A DNA stretch of 8,667 nucleotides, from NCBI GenBank assembly GCA_036389375.1, contig DASVQA010000039.1, forward strand, positions 1 to 8,667. Reading direction: 5' to 3'. Under the pieces are notes generated by a model that was not told the DNA's origin, did no database searches, and was given only the letters and a program-made list of their open reading frames with translations. Positions 1 through 5,427 of the stretch are shown in pieces. Positions within the stretch are counted from its first letter, which is position 1. Each line of letters opens with the position of its first letter. Source of the DNA: QHXQ01 sp036389375. Its GTDB lineage: Bacteria; Acidobacteriota; Blastocatellia; Pyrinomonadales; Pyrinomonadaceae. Both the position numbers and the translations under genes were made by a program.

Positions 1-474
1 CCCGGCAACGAGACCGACTCGTTCCTGCTGCTCGGCGACGGGCAACGGCTCTCGCTCGCGCAACTCAAGGGTGCGCAGAACCTCTTCGGCGGCGTCGAAC
101 TGCTCACGCTCTCAGCCTGCGACACGGCGAACGGCGGCTCAGGCACGGACGGCAAAGAGGTCGAAGGCTTCGCCGTACTGGCGCAACGACAGGGCGCGAA
201 AGCCGTCATCGCCAGCCTGTGGCCCGTCGCCGACCGCAGCACGCGCCTCTTGATGCAGCGGTTCTATCAACTGCGCAACGCGCAGGCCGGCACGCCCAAA
301 GCCGAAGCCCTCCGGCAGGCGCAGATCGCCCTGCTGCGCGGTACGGCCACGGACAACATGGCCAGCACGCAACGCGGCATCGGCGTTGACGTGATCAAGA
401 GCACCAATCTCGGCGCGACCTTCGCGCACCCCTACTTCTGGGCCCCGTTCATCCTGATCGGCAACTGGCGTTAG
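1..474 (+). CDS. CHAT-domain protein, C-terminal fragment (5' end outside window)
   Basis: The frame is open from base 1 to a TAG at 472-474, giving 157 residues with no start in the window. The fragment looks like the C-terminal half of a CHAT (caspase HetF-associated with TPRs) domain. It has LTLSACDT at residues 35-42 with the presumed catalytic Cys at residue 40, then GFAVLAQRQGAKAVIASLWPV, then an AEALRQAQ helix, and ends in HPYFWAPFILIG, a typical CHAT C-terminus. The paired catalytic His is normally N-terminal to this part and would lie before the window. CHAT proteins are caspase-like cysteine proteases, often with N-terminal TPR repeats, and several act as proteolytic effectors in bacterial defence. 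Whether this one is TPR-linked, and its substrate, cannot be seen. The family call is firm from motifs; the role is unknown. Confidence 0.88.
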   Translation, partial: PGNETDSFLLLGDGQRLSLAQLKGAQNLFGGVELLTLSACDTANGGSGTDGKEVEGFAVLAQRQGAKAVIASLWPVADRSTRLLMQRFYQLRNAQAGTPKAEALRQAQIALLRGTATDNMASTQRGIGVDVIKSTNLGATFAHPYFWAPFILIGNWR

Positions 475-498
475 CGAACCGCGCCCCGCGTGTATAAT
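471..498 (+). promoter_or_regulatory. Candidate promoter for modABC, possibly leaderless
   Basis: A perfect TATAAT lies at 493-498 in otherwise GC-rich sequence. A weak -35 (TTAGCG, 471-476) sits 16 bases upstream and overlaps the stop codon of the preceding gene. The modA ATG begins at 507, only 8 bases after the -10 box, so transcription would start at or within a few bases of the start codon. No Shine-Dalgarno-like sequence lies between box and ATG. The -10 match is seen directly; promoter activity is inference. Confidence 0.55.
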
Positions 499-506
499 GC
501 CGCGCG

Positions 507-1355
507 ATGAGACGACCGCTGCTGCTGTCCTGCCTGTGCGCGCTCGCGGCGCTCGTCGGGACACACTGTCGCCCGCAGCCGCACAACGCCGCGCCGCGCA
601 CGCAGCCCGATGAGATCACCGTCTCGGCCGCCGTCAGTCTGAAAGACGCGTTCAGCGAGATCGGCCGGCGCTACGAAGCGCGCACCGGCACGCGCGTCAA
701 CTTCAATTTCGGCGCGTCCGGCGTCCTGCAAAAACAGATCGAGCAGGGCGCGCCCGTAGATGTCTTCGCCAGCGCGGGCGCGAAACAGATGGACGCACTC
801 GCCGCGCAGCATTTAATCCTCCCTGACGCGCGCGCCGATTTCGCCCGCAACCAACTCGTGCTCATCATGCCGCGCAGCCAGATGAACGGCGCGCACCCAT
901 CATTGAGTGCATGGCTCGCGCAACCGGCGCTGTACAGACTCGCCATCGGCAACCCGCAGACTGTGCCCGCCGGTGAGTACGCCAGACAGTTGCTCACGAC
1001 GATGAAGCTCTGGGAGCAGATGCAGCCCAGGCTCGTGCTTGCGGAGGACGTGCGGCAGGTGCTCGACTATGTGGCGCGTGAAGAGGTGGATGCCGGTCTG
1101 GTTTACCTGTCGGATGTTGCGCCCACCGATCAGACCGTGTTCGTCGCAGCGACCGCGCCCACAGGGTCGCATGATCCGATCCGCTATCCTATCGCTGTTG
1201 TTAAAGACAGCCGCCACGAGCAGGCGGCGCGGGGCTTCGTGGCGGCTGTGCTGAGTCTCGATGGCCAGATGGTGTTGCAGCAATACAACTTCATTTCCGT
1301 CCTCATGCGCGAAGATAATGGCAGTCCGCAAAACTCAAGGCTGAGAGCACAATGA
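507..1355 (+). CDS. modA: Molybdate ABC transporter substrate-binding protein ModA
   Basis: The product is a 282-residue extracytoplasmic protein that captures molybdate (and probably tungstate) and delivers it to ModB. Residues 1-20 are a signal peptide (MRR followed by a Leu/Ala-rich core). Cys21 follows Gly-Thr-His, so a lipobox is not canonical and lipid anchoring is uncertain. The five oxyanion-contact positions known from E. coli ModA (Ser12, Ser39, Ala125, Val152, Tyr170) align by spacing to Ser44, Ser71, Ala155, Val182 and Tyr200, in SAAVSLKDAF, NFGASGVLQKQI, VPAGEYARQ, EDVRQVLDYV and VDAGLVYLSD. The start is fixed: an in-frame TAA lies at 495-497 and the signal peptide begins at this ATG. 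There is no Shine-Dalgarno sequence. The gene overlaps modB by 4 bases (ATGA). Identification is firm; choice of molybdate over tungstate cannot be read from sequence. Confidence 0.95.
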   Translation: MRRPLLLSCLCALAALVGTHCRPQPHNAAPRTQPDEITVSAAVSLKDAFSEIGRRYEARTGTRVNFNFGASGVLQKQIEQGAPVDVFASAGAKQMDALAAQHLILPDARADFARNQLVLIMPRSQMNGAHPSLSAWLAQPALYRLAIGNPQTVPAGEYARQLLTTMKLWEQMQPRLVLAEDVRQVLDYVAREEVDAGLVYLSDVAPTDQTVFVAATAPTGSHDPIRYPIAVVKDSRHEQAARGFVAAVLSLDGQMVLQQYNFISVLMREDNGSPQNSRLRAQ

Positions 1356-2020
1356 TCTGGCCGGCACTCAAAGTTTCCCTGCTCGTCGTAAGCTGTGCGA
1401 CCGCGCTCACCGCCGCGCTCGGTCTCGCGCTGGCGTTCCTGCTCGCGCGCCGCAACTTTCGCGGCAAGGAACTCCTTGATGCCGTGCTGACCATGCCGCT
1501 CGTGCTGCCGCCGACCGTCACCGGCTATTACCTCATCCTCCTGTTGGGCCGGCGCGGTCTCTTCGGCGCACCGCTCTATAGCTGGACGGGCTGGACGCTC
1601 ACCTTCACGTGGCCAGCGGCCGTCTGCGCCGCGACGGTTGTCGCCCTGCCGCTCATGCTGAAGACTTCGCGCGCCGCCATCGAGAGCGTCGAGCCAAAAT
1701 ACGAGTTGGCCTCTTACACGCTTGGCAAGGGCGAGTTGGCGACGTTCCTGCGCGTCACGCTGCCGCTCGCGCGGCGCGGCATACTGGCCGGCATCGTCCT
1801 GAGCGCGGCGCGGGCGCTCGGAGAGTTCGGCGCGACACTGATGATCGCGGGCAACATTCCGGGCCGGACGCAGACTATGCCGCTCGCCATCTACGAAGCC
1901 GTCCTCTCCGGCGACGACCGGCGCGCGCAGTTGCTCGCCGCCATACTCACGCTCATCTCCGTCACCGCCCTCTATCTAACCAACCGACTCAGCCGCACGA
2001 GCGGCGCATACGCCGCGTGA
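1352..2020 (+). CDS. modB: Molybdate ABC transporter permease ModB
   Basis: The product is a 222-residue inner-membrane permease forming the molybdate channel, presumably as a homodimer with two ModC. Hydrophobic segments lie at about residues 6-31, 44-65, 84-103, 145-160 and 190-212, matching the five-helix ModB plan. The MPLVLPPTVTGYYLILLLG stretch (48-66) is a strong ModB signature. The cytoplasmic EAA loop that docks with the ATPase is at about 117-140 (YELASYTLGKGELATFLRVTLPLA). The LGEFGATLMIAGNIPGRTQT stretch with a following PLAIYEA is also typical. The ATG overlaps the modA stop, and a purine-rich GAGAG (1343-1347) precedes it, so translation is probably coupled. The 3' end overlaps modC by GTGA. 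Length is close to E. coli ModB (229 residues). Confidence 0.95.
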   Translation: MIWPALKVSLLVVSCATALTAALGLALAFLLARRNFRGKELLDAVLTMPLVLPPTVTGYYLILLLGRRGLFGAPLYSWTGWTLTFTWPAAVCAATVVALPLMLKTSRAAIESVEPKYELASYTLGKGELATFLRVTLPLARRGILAGIVLSAARALGEFGATLMIAGNIPGRTQTMPLAIYEAVLSGDDRRAQLLAAILTLISVTALYLTNRLSRTSGAYAA

Positions 2021-3135
2021 CCGACACCCTCAACGTGCGGATCAAGTTGCGTCTGACGGACGACCGCAGCCGACGCTCCGGCCGCGCCGCCGCCGCGCCC
2101 TTCGCGCTCGATCTCGATTTCGCCACGCGCCCCGGCATCAACATCATCTTCGGCCCTTCGGGTGCTGGTAAGACGAGCACGCTGCGCGCCATCGCCGGTC
2201 TGATTGCGCCCGACGAGGGGCGCATCGCGCACGGCGAGCGCGTCCTCTTCGACTCGGCGGCGCGCATCAATCTGGCTATACAGGCCCGCCGCGTCGGCTT
2301 CGTCTTTCAAGACGCAACCCTCTTCCCGCATCTGACCGCCGCGCAGAACGTGGCCTACGGCGTACACCGCGCCGACGCGCCGACCAAAGCTGCGCGCGTT
2401 GACGAACTGCTCGCGCTCTTTCACGTCGCGCACGCCGCGCGCCGCTACCCGCACGAGTTGTCGGGCGGCGAGGGACAGCGCGTCGCGCTCGCACGCGCGC
2501 TCGCCGCGCGCCCCGCAGTGCTGCTGCTCGACGAACCGCTCTCCGCCGTTGACGCGCCCACACGCGCACTCCTGCTTGACGAGATCGATGCGGCCCAGCG
2601 CGCCGCCTGCATTCCCTTCCTCTACGTCACACACAGCCACGCCGAAGCCGTGCGACTCGGCGCGCATTTGCTCCTGCTGCACGCGGGGCGCGTCGTCCAG
2701 CAGGGCCGCCCGCTCGACGTGTTCAATGCGCCGCAGGGCGCAAGCGCCGTCCGCGCCGTCGGCACGGAGAACCTGTTGGGCGGGCGCATCGTCGAACAGC
2801 GCCCGGCCGACGGCGTGACCGTGATCGAACTGGCCGGCGCGCGGCTTGAAGCGGCTTACAACGCGCTGCCCATCGGCACACAGGTCACGGTCGGCGTGCG
2901 CGCCGAAGACATCATCGTCGCGCGCCAACGCCTCACCGAGACGAGCGCGCGCAACGTCCTCGCCGGCACGATCAGACGGATCATGCGGACGCCGGAACAG
3001 ACCGAGTTGATCGTGGACTGTGGCGTGGAATTAAAGGTCAGCATCACGGCAGGCACGCTCGCCGTGCTCGATTTGCACGAAGGCACAGAGGTCTTCCTGC
3101 TCATCAAAGCGCGCGCCGTGCATCTCGCCTCATAA
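2017..3135 (+). CDS. modC: Molybdate ABC transporter ATP-binding protein ModC
   Basis: The product is a 372-residue ATPase that powers the ModAB importer. Walker A GPSGAGKTS is at residues 46-54, the Q-loop Gln at 98 (VFQDATLFPHL), signature LSGGEGQR at 148-155, Walker B VLLLDEP at 168-174 followed by the D-loop SAVD, and the switch His at 206 (YVTHSH). Glu after LSGG is normal for ModC. The C-terminal part (about residues 285-372) is a TOBE/Mop-type regulatory domain, with GVRAEDI, SARNVLAGTI and a strand-rich end. The chosen start is GTG 2017, which overlaps the modB stop as GTGA. The frame stays open far upstream inside modB, but that part has no ABC homology. A GTG at 2035 is an alternative. 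No modE regulator is in the window. The gene converges on arsR with a 26-base gap and no clear terminator hairpin. Confidence 0.94.
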   Translation: MTDTLNVRIKLRLTDDRSRRSGRAAAAPFALDLDFATRPGINIIFGPSGAGKTSTLRAIAGLIAPDEGRIAHGERVLFDSAARINLAIQARRVGFVFQDATLFPHLTAAQNVAYGVHRADAPTKAARVDELLALFHVAHAARRYPHELSGGEGQRVALARALAARPAVLLLDEPLSAVDAPTRALLLDEIDAAQRAACIPFLYVTHSHAEAVRLGAHLLLLHAGRVVQQGRPLDVFNAPQGASAVRAVGTENLLGGRIVEQRPADGVTVIELAGARLEAAYNALPIGTQVTVGVRAEDIIVARQRLTETSARNVLAGTIRRIMRTPEQTELIVDCGVELKVSITAGTLAVLDLHEGTEVFLLIKARAVHLAS

Positions 3136-3161
3136 GCAGTTTGCGTTGCGGCAGCGCGCGG

Positions 3162-3560
3162 TCACTGTTGCGCGGTCAGACTGGCCGGGCGCGGCGCGTG
3201 TTGGAGTTGCACGGGCGGCCGCGGGGCGCAGCAGACTTGCCGCAGGCGCTCGCGCTCGCGCTGCATGGCGCGGTCGGCCGCGAGCCACGCGCGCACCTCC
3301 GCGAAGATGTGCGCGGCGTGTTCGTCCGGCGGCGCACTGACGCGATAGTGCATCCACTTGCCTTCGCGTCGCGCGCCGACCAGACCGGCGCGGCGCAGGT
3401 AAGCCAGATGGCGCGAAATCTTCGGCTGGTTCGTCTGCAACACCTCGACGAAGAAGCAGACGCAGATCTCGTCGTCGCCCATCAGATTCAGCAGGCGCAG
3501 CCGCGTCCTGTCCGCCAGCGCCTTGAACAGTAGCTCCATGCTGTAAGTTTTCGCCGCCAT
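3162..3560 (-). CDS. arsR: ArsR/SmtB-family arsenic-responsive repressor
   Basis: The product is a 132-residue winged-helix repressor expected to bind ars promoter DNA as a dimer and release it on binding trivalent arsenic. The N-terminal LFKALADRTRLRLLNLM (11-27) is the family hallmark. EICVC at 31-35 places Cys33 and Cys35 where E. coli ArsR has Cys32 and Cys34, but the third E. coli ligand (Cys37) is Phe here. The recognition helix is about 45-61 (QPKISRHLAYLRRAGLV), followed by wing residues to 74. The only other cysteines are the vicinal pair Cys110-Cys111, in a Pro/Gln-rich tail. The pair could complete the metal site or form a separate one. The gene lies 3 bases downstream of arsN1 on the same strand; a GGAG (complement of 3572-3575) is 11 bases before the ATG. 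A second in-frame ATG at 3539 would drop seven residues. Confidence 0.93.
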   Translation of the reverse strand: MAAKTYSMELLFKALADRTRLRLLNLMGDDEICVCFFVEVLQTNQPKISRHLAYLRRAGLVGARREGKWMHYRVSAPPDEHAAHIFAEVRAWLAADRAMQRERERLRQVCCAPRPPVQLQHAPRPASLTAQQ

Positions 3561-3563
3561 CTT

Positions 3564-4061
3564 TTAATCAACTCCGACCGTGCGACTGCGCCGCTCAAGC
3601 AGCAGCGTGTCGCGCCACACTCCGCGCATCTGCCCGATGCGTTCGCGCCGGCCAACTTCGCGGAACCCGCACGCTCGATGCAGCCGCAGGCTCGCTTCGT
3701 TTTCAGGAAAGATGCCCGCCTGCAAAGTCCAGATGCCGACGCGCTCCGACGCATCGATGAGCGCCCGCAGCAGCATGCGGCCCAAGCCCCGTCCCCTGTG
3801 CGCCGCCCCCACGTAGACGCTCACGTCGGCCACGCCCGCGTACACCTGCCGCGCAGAGACCGGACTGAGCGCCGCCCAACCTGCGACCTCTCCGCCCACA
3901 CGCGCCACGAGCCGCGGCGCAGGCAGCCGCGCCCTGTCCCACGCCGCCCACGCGGGCGCGTCCGTCTCAAAGGTCGCCTGCCCGGTGTCCATGCCTTCGA
4001 CGTAGATGGCGCGCACGCGCGGCCAGTCTTCAGCCGTCATCTCCGCAATCGTCACGTCCAT
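3564..4061 (-). CDS. arsN1: GNAT acetyltransferase, ArsN1/PAT type (arsinothricin or phosphinothricin N-acetyltransferase)
   Basis: The product is a 165-residue GNAT enzyme. It resembles the phosphinothricin/arsinothricin N-acetyltransferase group, which inactivates glutamate-mimic antibiotics by acetyl-CoA-dependent acetylation of the amino group. The N-terminal IYVEGMDTGQATFET (19-33) is the typical PAT/ArsN1 substrate-side motif. ADVSVYV (78-84) is beta4, HRGRGLG (88-94) is the acetyl-CoA pyrophosphate loop, and FPENEASLRLHRACGF (118-133) is the classic C-terminal GNAT/PAT motif. ATG 4061 is chosen because beta1 (VTIAEM) starts there; the frame stays open upstream across arsI, but without GNAT homology. 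The ribosome binding site is weak. It is the first gene of a two-gene unit with arsR, divergent from arsI. The arsenic context favours arsinothricin as substrate. Phosphinothricin, methionine sulfoximine or another amino acid analogue remains possible. Confidence 0.85.
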   Translation of the reverse strand: MDVTIAEMTAEDWPRVRAIYVEGMDTGQATFETDAPAWAAWDRARLPAPRLVARVGGEVAGWAALSPVSARQVYAGVADVSVYVGAAHRGRGLGRMLLRALIDASERVGIWTLQAGIFPENEASLRLHRACGFREVGRRERIGQMRGVWRDTLLLERRSRTVGVD

Positions 4062-4131
4062 GGGCCGCCAGCTTAACTCACCCTGCGTCCGCCCGGCCCG
4101 GCAAATTTTGGCCGCGCCTAACAAATACGCC

Positions 4132-4160
4132 TTGACAGATGTGTCCACACGGCGTAGCAT
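4132..4160 (+). promoter_or_regulatory. Sigma70-type promoter for arsI-arsN2
   Basis: A perfect -35 TTGACA (4132-4137) is followed by a 17-base spacer and TAGCAT (4155-4160), a 4/6 match to TATAAT. Transcription should start near 4167, leaving a leader of about 48 bases before the arsI ATG. The spacer holds GTGTCCACAC (4141-4150), a perfect 4-base inverted repeat with a 2-base centre, placed where a repressor could block polymerase. No comparably good promoter was found on the minus strand for arsN1-arsR. The elements are seen; ArsR control is inferred from position. Confidence 0.72.
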
Positions 4161-4169
4161 CGCAGTCAC

Positions 4170-4185
4170 ATTCGCGCAGGCGAAT
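4170..4185. promoter_or_regulatory. Inverted repeat downstream of the arsI -10, candidate ArsR operator
   Basis: ATTCGC (4170-4175) and GCGAAT (4180-4185) form a perfect 6-base inverted repeat around a 4-base centre, starting 10 bases after the -10 box. The right arm, extended to GCGAATAT (4180-4187), recurs as a direct copy at 4209-4216, overlapping the arsI start codon. Such placement suits an operator for a repressor. It could equally be a small hairpin at the 5' end of the mRNA. The binding protein is an inference. Confidence 0.4.
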
Positions 4186-4202
4186 ATATCATACTGTTGC
4201 GT

Positions 4203-4207
4203 AGGAG
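4203..4207 (+). promoter_or_regulatory. Ribosome binding site deciding the arsI start
   Basis: AGGAG lies 7 bases before ATG 4215. This spacing favours ATG 4215 over the in-frame TTG at 4197, which would lie upstream of the binding site. Confidence 0.8.
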
Positions 4208-4214
4208 AGCGAAT

Positions 4215-4715
4215 ATGACAACCGCAGAGCAGACAAACGTGCAATTCCTGAAGGCGCATCTGGCGTTGAACGTGCGCAGCGTCGAGCAGAGTATTGCGTT
4301 CTATCGCAAGCTGCTGGGGCTTGAGCCGGCGAAGGTGCGGCCCGGCTACGCGAAGTTCGACGTGCAGCAACCGCCGCTCAATCTGACCTTGAACGAAGTG
4401 CCCTTCAACGAGCGCGGCGCGCTCTCGCACCTCGGCTTGCAGGTGGCGACGACCGAAGACGTGCTGGCCATGCGTGCGCGTTGGCGCGCGGCCGGGCTGG
4501 ACACTTATGATGAGATGCAGACCAACTGTTGCTACGCGCTGCAAGACAAGACCTGGGTGCGCGACCCGGACGGCAACGAGTGGGAAGCGTTTGTTGTACT
4601 CGCAGACAATCAAGCCGCGACGAGTATGTGCTGCACGACCGGCGCGGACGCACAAGAGGCGACAGCCCTCGCCTGCGGCACGGACGCAGCGCCGCCCGTC
4701 CGCATCACGCGTTGA
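4215..4715 (+). CDS. arsI: ArsI-type C-As lyase (VOC/glyoxalase-fold, non-haem iron)
   Basis: The product is a 166-residue vicinal-oxygen-chelate-fold enzyme. ArsI enzymes use Fe(II) and O2 to cleave the carbon-arsenic bond of trivalent organoarsenicals such as methylarsenite, releasing arsenite. The expected metal ligands are His15 (KAHLALNV), His72 (LSHLGLQV) and Glu124 (EWEAFVVL). The diagnostic vicinal pair Cys105-Cys106 (QTNCCYA), which binds the arsenical, is present. As recalled, Thermomonospora curvata ArsI has His5, His62, Cys96-Cys97 and Glu115; the positions here match with a constant offset of 9-10 residues. RDPDGNEWE is a typical VOC ending. After the fold, a Cys-containing tail (Cys139-Cys140, Cys154) runs to the C-terminus. 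The related CadI annotation is possible, but the Cys pair supports arsenic. The gene heads a unit with arsN2, 24 bases downstream, under the promoter at 4132-4160. Confidence 0.92.
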   Translation: MTTAEQTNVQFLKAHLALNVRSVEQSIAFYRKLLGLEPAKVRPGYAKFDVQQPPLNLTLNEVPFNERGALSHLGLQVATTEDVLAMRARWRAAGLDTYDEMQTNCCYALQDKTWVRDPDGNEWEAFVVLADNQAATSMCCTTGADAQEATALACGTDAAPPVRITR

Positions 4716-4739
4716 AACCGCACGAGGCCCGAAACGAAG

Positions 4740-5237
4740 ATGAACGCCGATGCGATCACGATCAGACCGGCGGCCGCCGCCGATTTAGCCGAGTTGCTGG
4801 CGCTGCTCGACGCGGTCAAACTGCCGCACGAGGGCGTGGCGGACTGCCTCGCGGGCTTCCTCGTCGCGCGTGACGCGGCGGGGCGGCTCGTCGGCTGCGT
4901 CGGGTTAGAGCAGCACGGCGAGGTGGGGTTGTTGCGCTCGGCGGCGGTCGCCCCGGCGTTGCAACGCGCTGGTCTCGGCGCGCGCCTCGTCGCGGCGCTG
5001 CTTGAGCGCGCCCGCGCTCAAGGCGTGCGCGAGGTCACGCTTTTGACCGCAACCGCGCGCGACTTCTTCGCGCACCGCTTCGGCTTCGTCACAGCCGACC
5101 GCGCCGCCTACGAAACCCGACTCGCCGCCTCGCCTGAATGGCATCTGCCGCGTTGCGCCTCTGCGGTCTTCATGCGGCTCACGCTCGCCGCGACCGGCGC
5201 ACAGGCCGGAGAAAGTACAGGCTTGCCGGCGGAGTGA
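4740..5237 (+). CDS. arsN2: GNAT acetyltransferase, ArsN2 type
   Basis: The product is a 165-residue GNAT protein of the kind annotated as arsenic resistance N-acetyltransferase ArsN2. Visible features are LPHEGVADCLAGFLVARD (28-45), LVGCVGLEQHGEVGLLRSAAV (50-70) as the central strands, the acetyl-CoA loop QRAGLG (75-80), and LLTATARDFFAHRFGF (101-116) before a shorter C-terminal part. It differs clearly from the PAT-like ArsN1 at 3564-4061, so the two are not a recent duplication. The natural substrate of ArsN2 is not well established to my knowledge, and its role is inferred from repeated association with ars genes. It follows arsI by 24 bases on the same strand, so the two are probably co-transcribed. 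Only a loosely spaced GAGG (4724-4727, 12 bases before ATG) is visible as a ribosome binding site. Confidence 0.85.
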   Translation: MNADAITIRPAAAADLAELLALLDAVKLPHEGVADCLAGFLVARDAAGRLVGCVGLEQHGEVGLLRSAAVAPALQRAGLGARLVAALLERARAQGVREVTLLTATARDFFAHRFGFVTADRAAYETRLAASPEWHLPRCASAVFMRLTLAATGAQAGESTGLPAE

Positions 5238-5250
5238 CGGGCACTGGCCA

Positions 5251-5330
5251 CCGGCTCGTAATGCGCCATTTCTCATCCCGCCGCTTGACGTGCGCCCGCC
5301 GGTCTTGTCATATTTCCCCGCGAGCCGGCG
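5251..5330. repeat. Overlapping inverted repeats in the arsN2-WG gene gap
   Basis: The 190-base gap 5238-5427 holds no convincing gene. CCGGCTCG (5251-5258) is perfectly complementary to CGAGCCGG (5321-5328). CGCCGG (5297-5302) is complementary to CCGGCG (5325-5330). The two pairings share bases 5325-5328 and exclude each other. No T-run follows either, so an intrinsic terminator is not supported. Chance pairing in GC-rich sequence is quite possible. Confidence 0.3.
5285..5314 (+). promoter_or_regulatory. Weak candidate promoter for the WG-repeat gene
   Basis: TTGACG (5285-5290; 5/6 to the -35 consensus), an 18-base spacer and CATATT (5309-5314; 4/6 to the -10) lie in the non-coding gap before the WG gene. 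The leader would be about 105 bases. This is the best pair in the gap, but a chance match is possible. Confidence 0.3.
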
Positions 5331-5427
5331 CGTGTGCTAACCTGCCCGACCCGCGCCGCTTGGCCGACAGCCGAATGATTTTCTGACGTAAGCGCCAGAC
5401 CGTTCGTATCCAAGTCAACGTTAAGCA

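Noticed and set aside
1609..2016. Upstream in-frame extension of modC inside modB, which would give a 508-residue protein.
   Set aside because: The extra residues are Arg/His-rich frame-shadow sequence without ABC homology, and they cover the well-supported modB. GTG 2017, overlapping the modB stop, gives a normal ModC.
1972..2928. A 318-codon open frame on the minus strand opposite modC.
   Set aside because: It is antisense to a gene with all ABC ATPase motifs and has Arg/Ala/Gly-rich composition without domains.
3136..3175. Possible bidirectional terminator between modC and arsR (CGCGC 3155-3159 with GCGCG 3170-3174).
   Set aside because: The stem is only 5 bases, partly inside arsR, with no T-run on either side. 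It is expected by chance in GC-rich DNA.
3141..3533. A 130-codon plus-strand frame opposite arsR.
   Set aside because: It is antisense to a clear ArsR and has no homology or ribosome binding site.
4197..4214. Alternative TTG start for arsI, adding MRRRAN.
   Set aside because: The AGGAG ribosome binding site lies inside this extension and is well placed for ATG 4215.
4062..4655. Extension of the arsN1 frame upstream to a 363-residue protein.
   Set aside because: It would run antisense through arsI and the divergent promoter and shows no GNAT-like sequence. ATG 4061 starts exactly at beta1.
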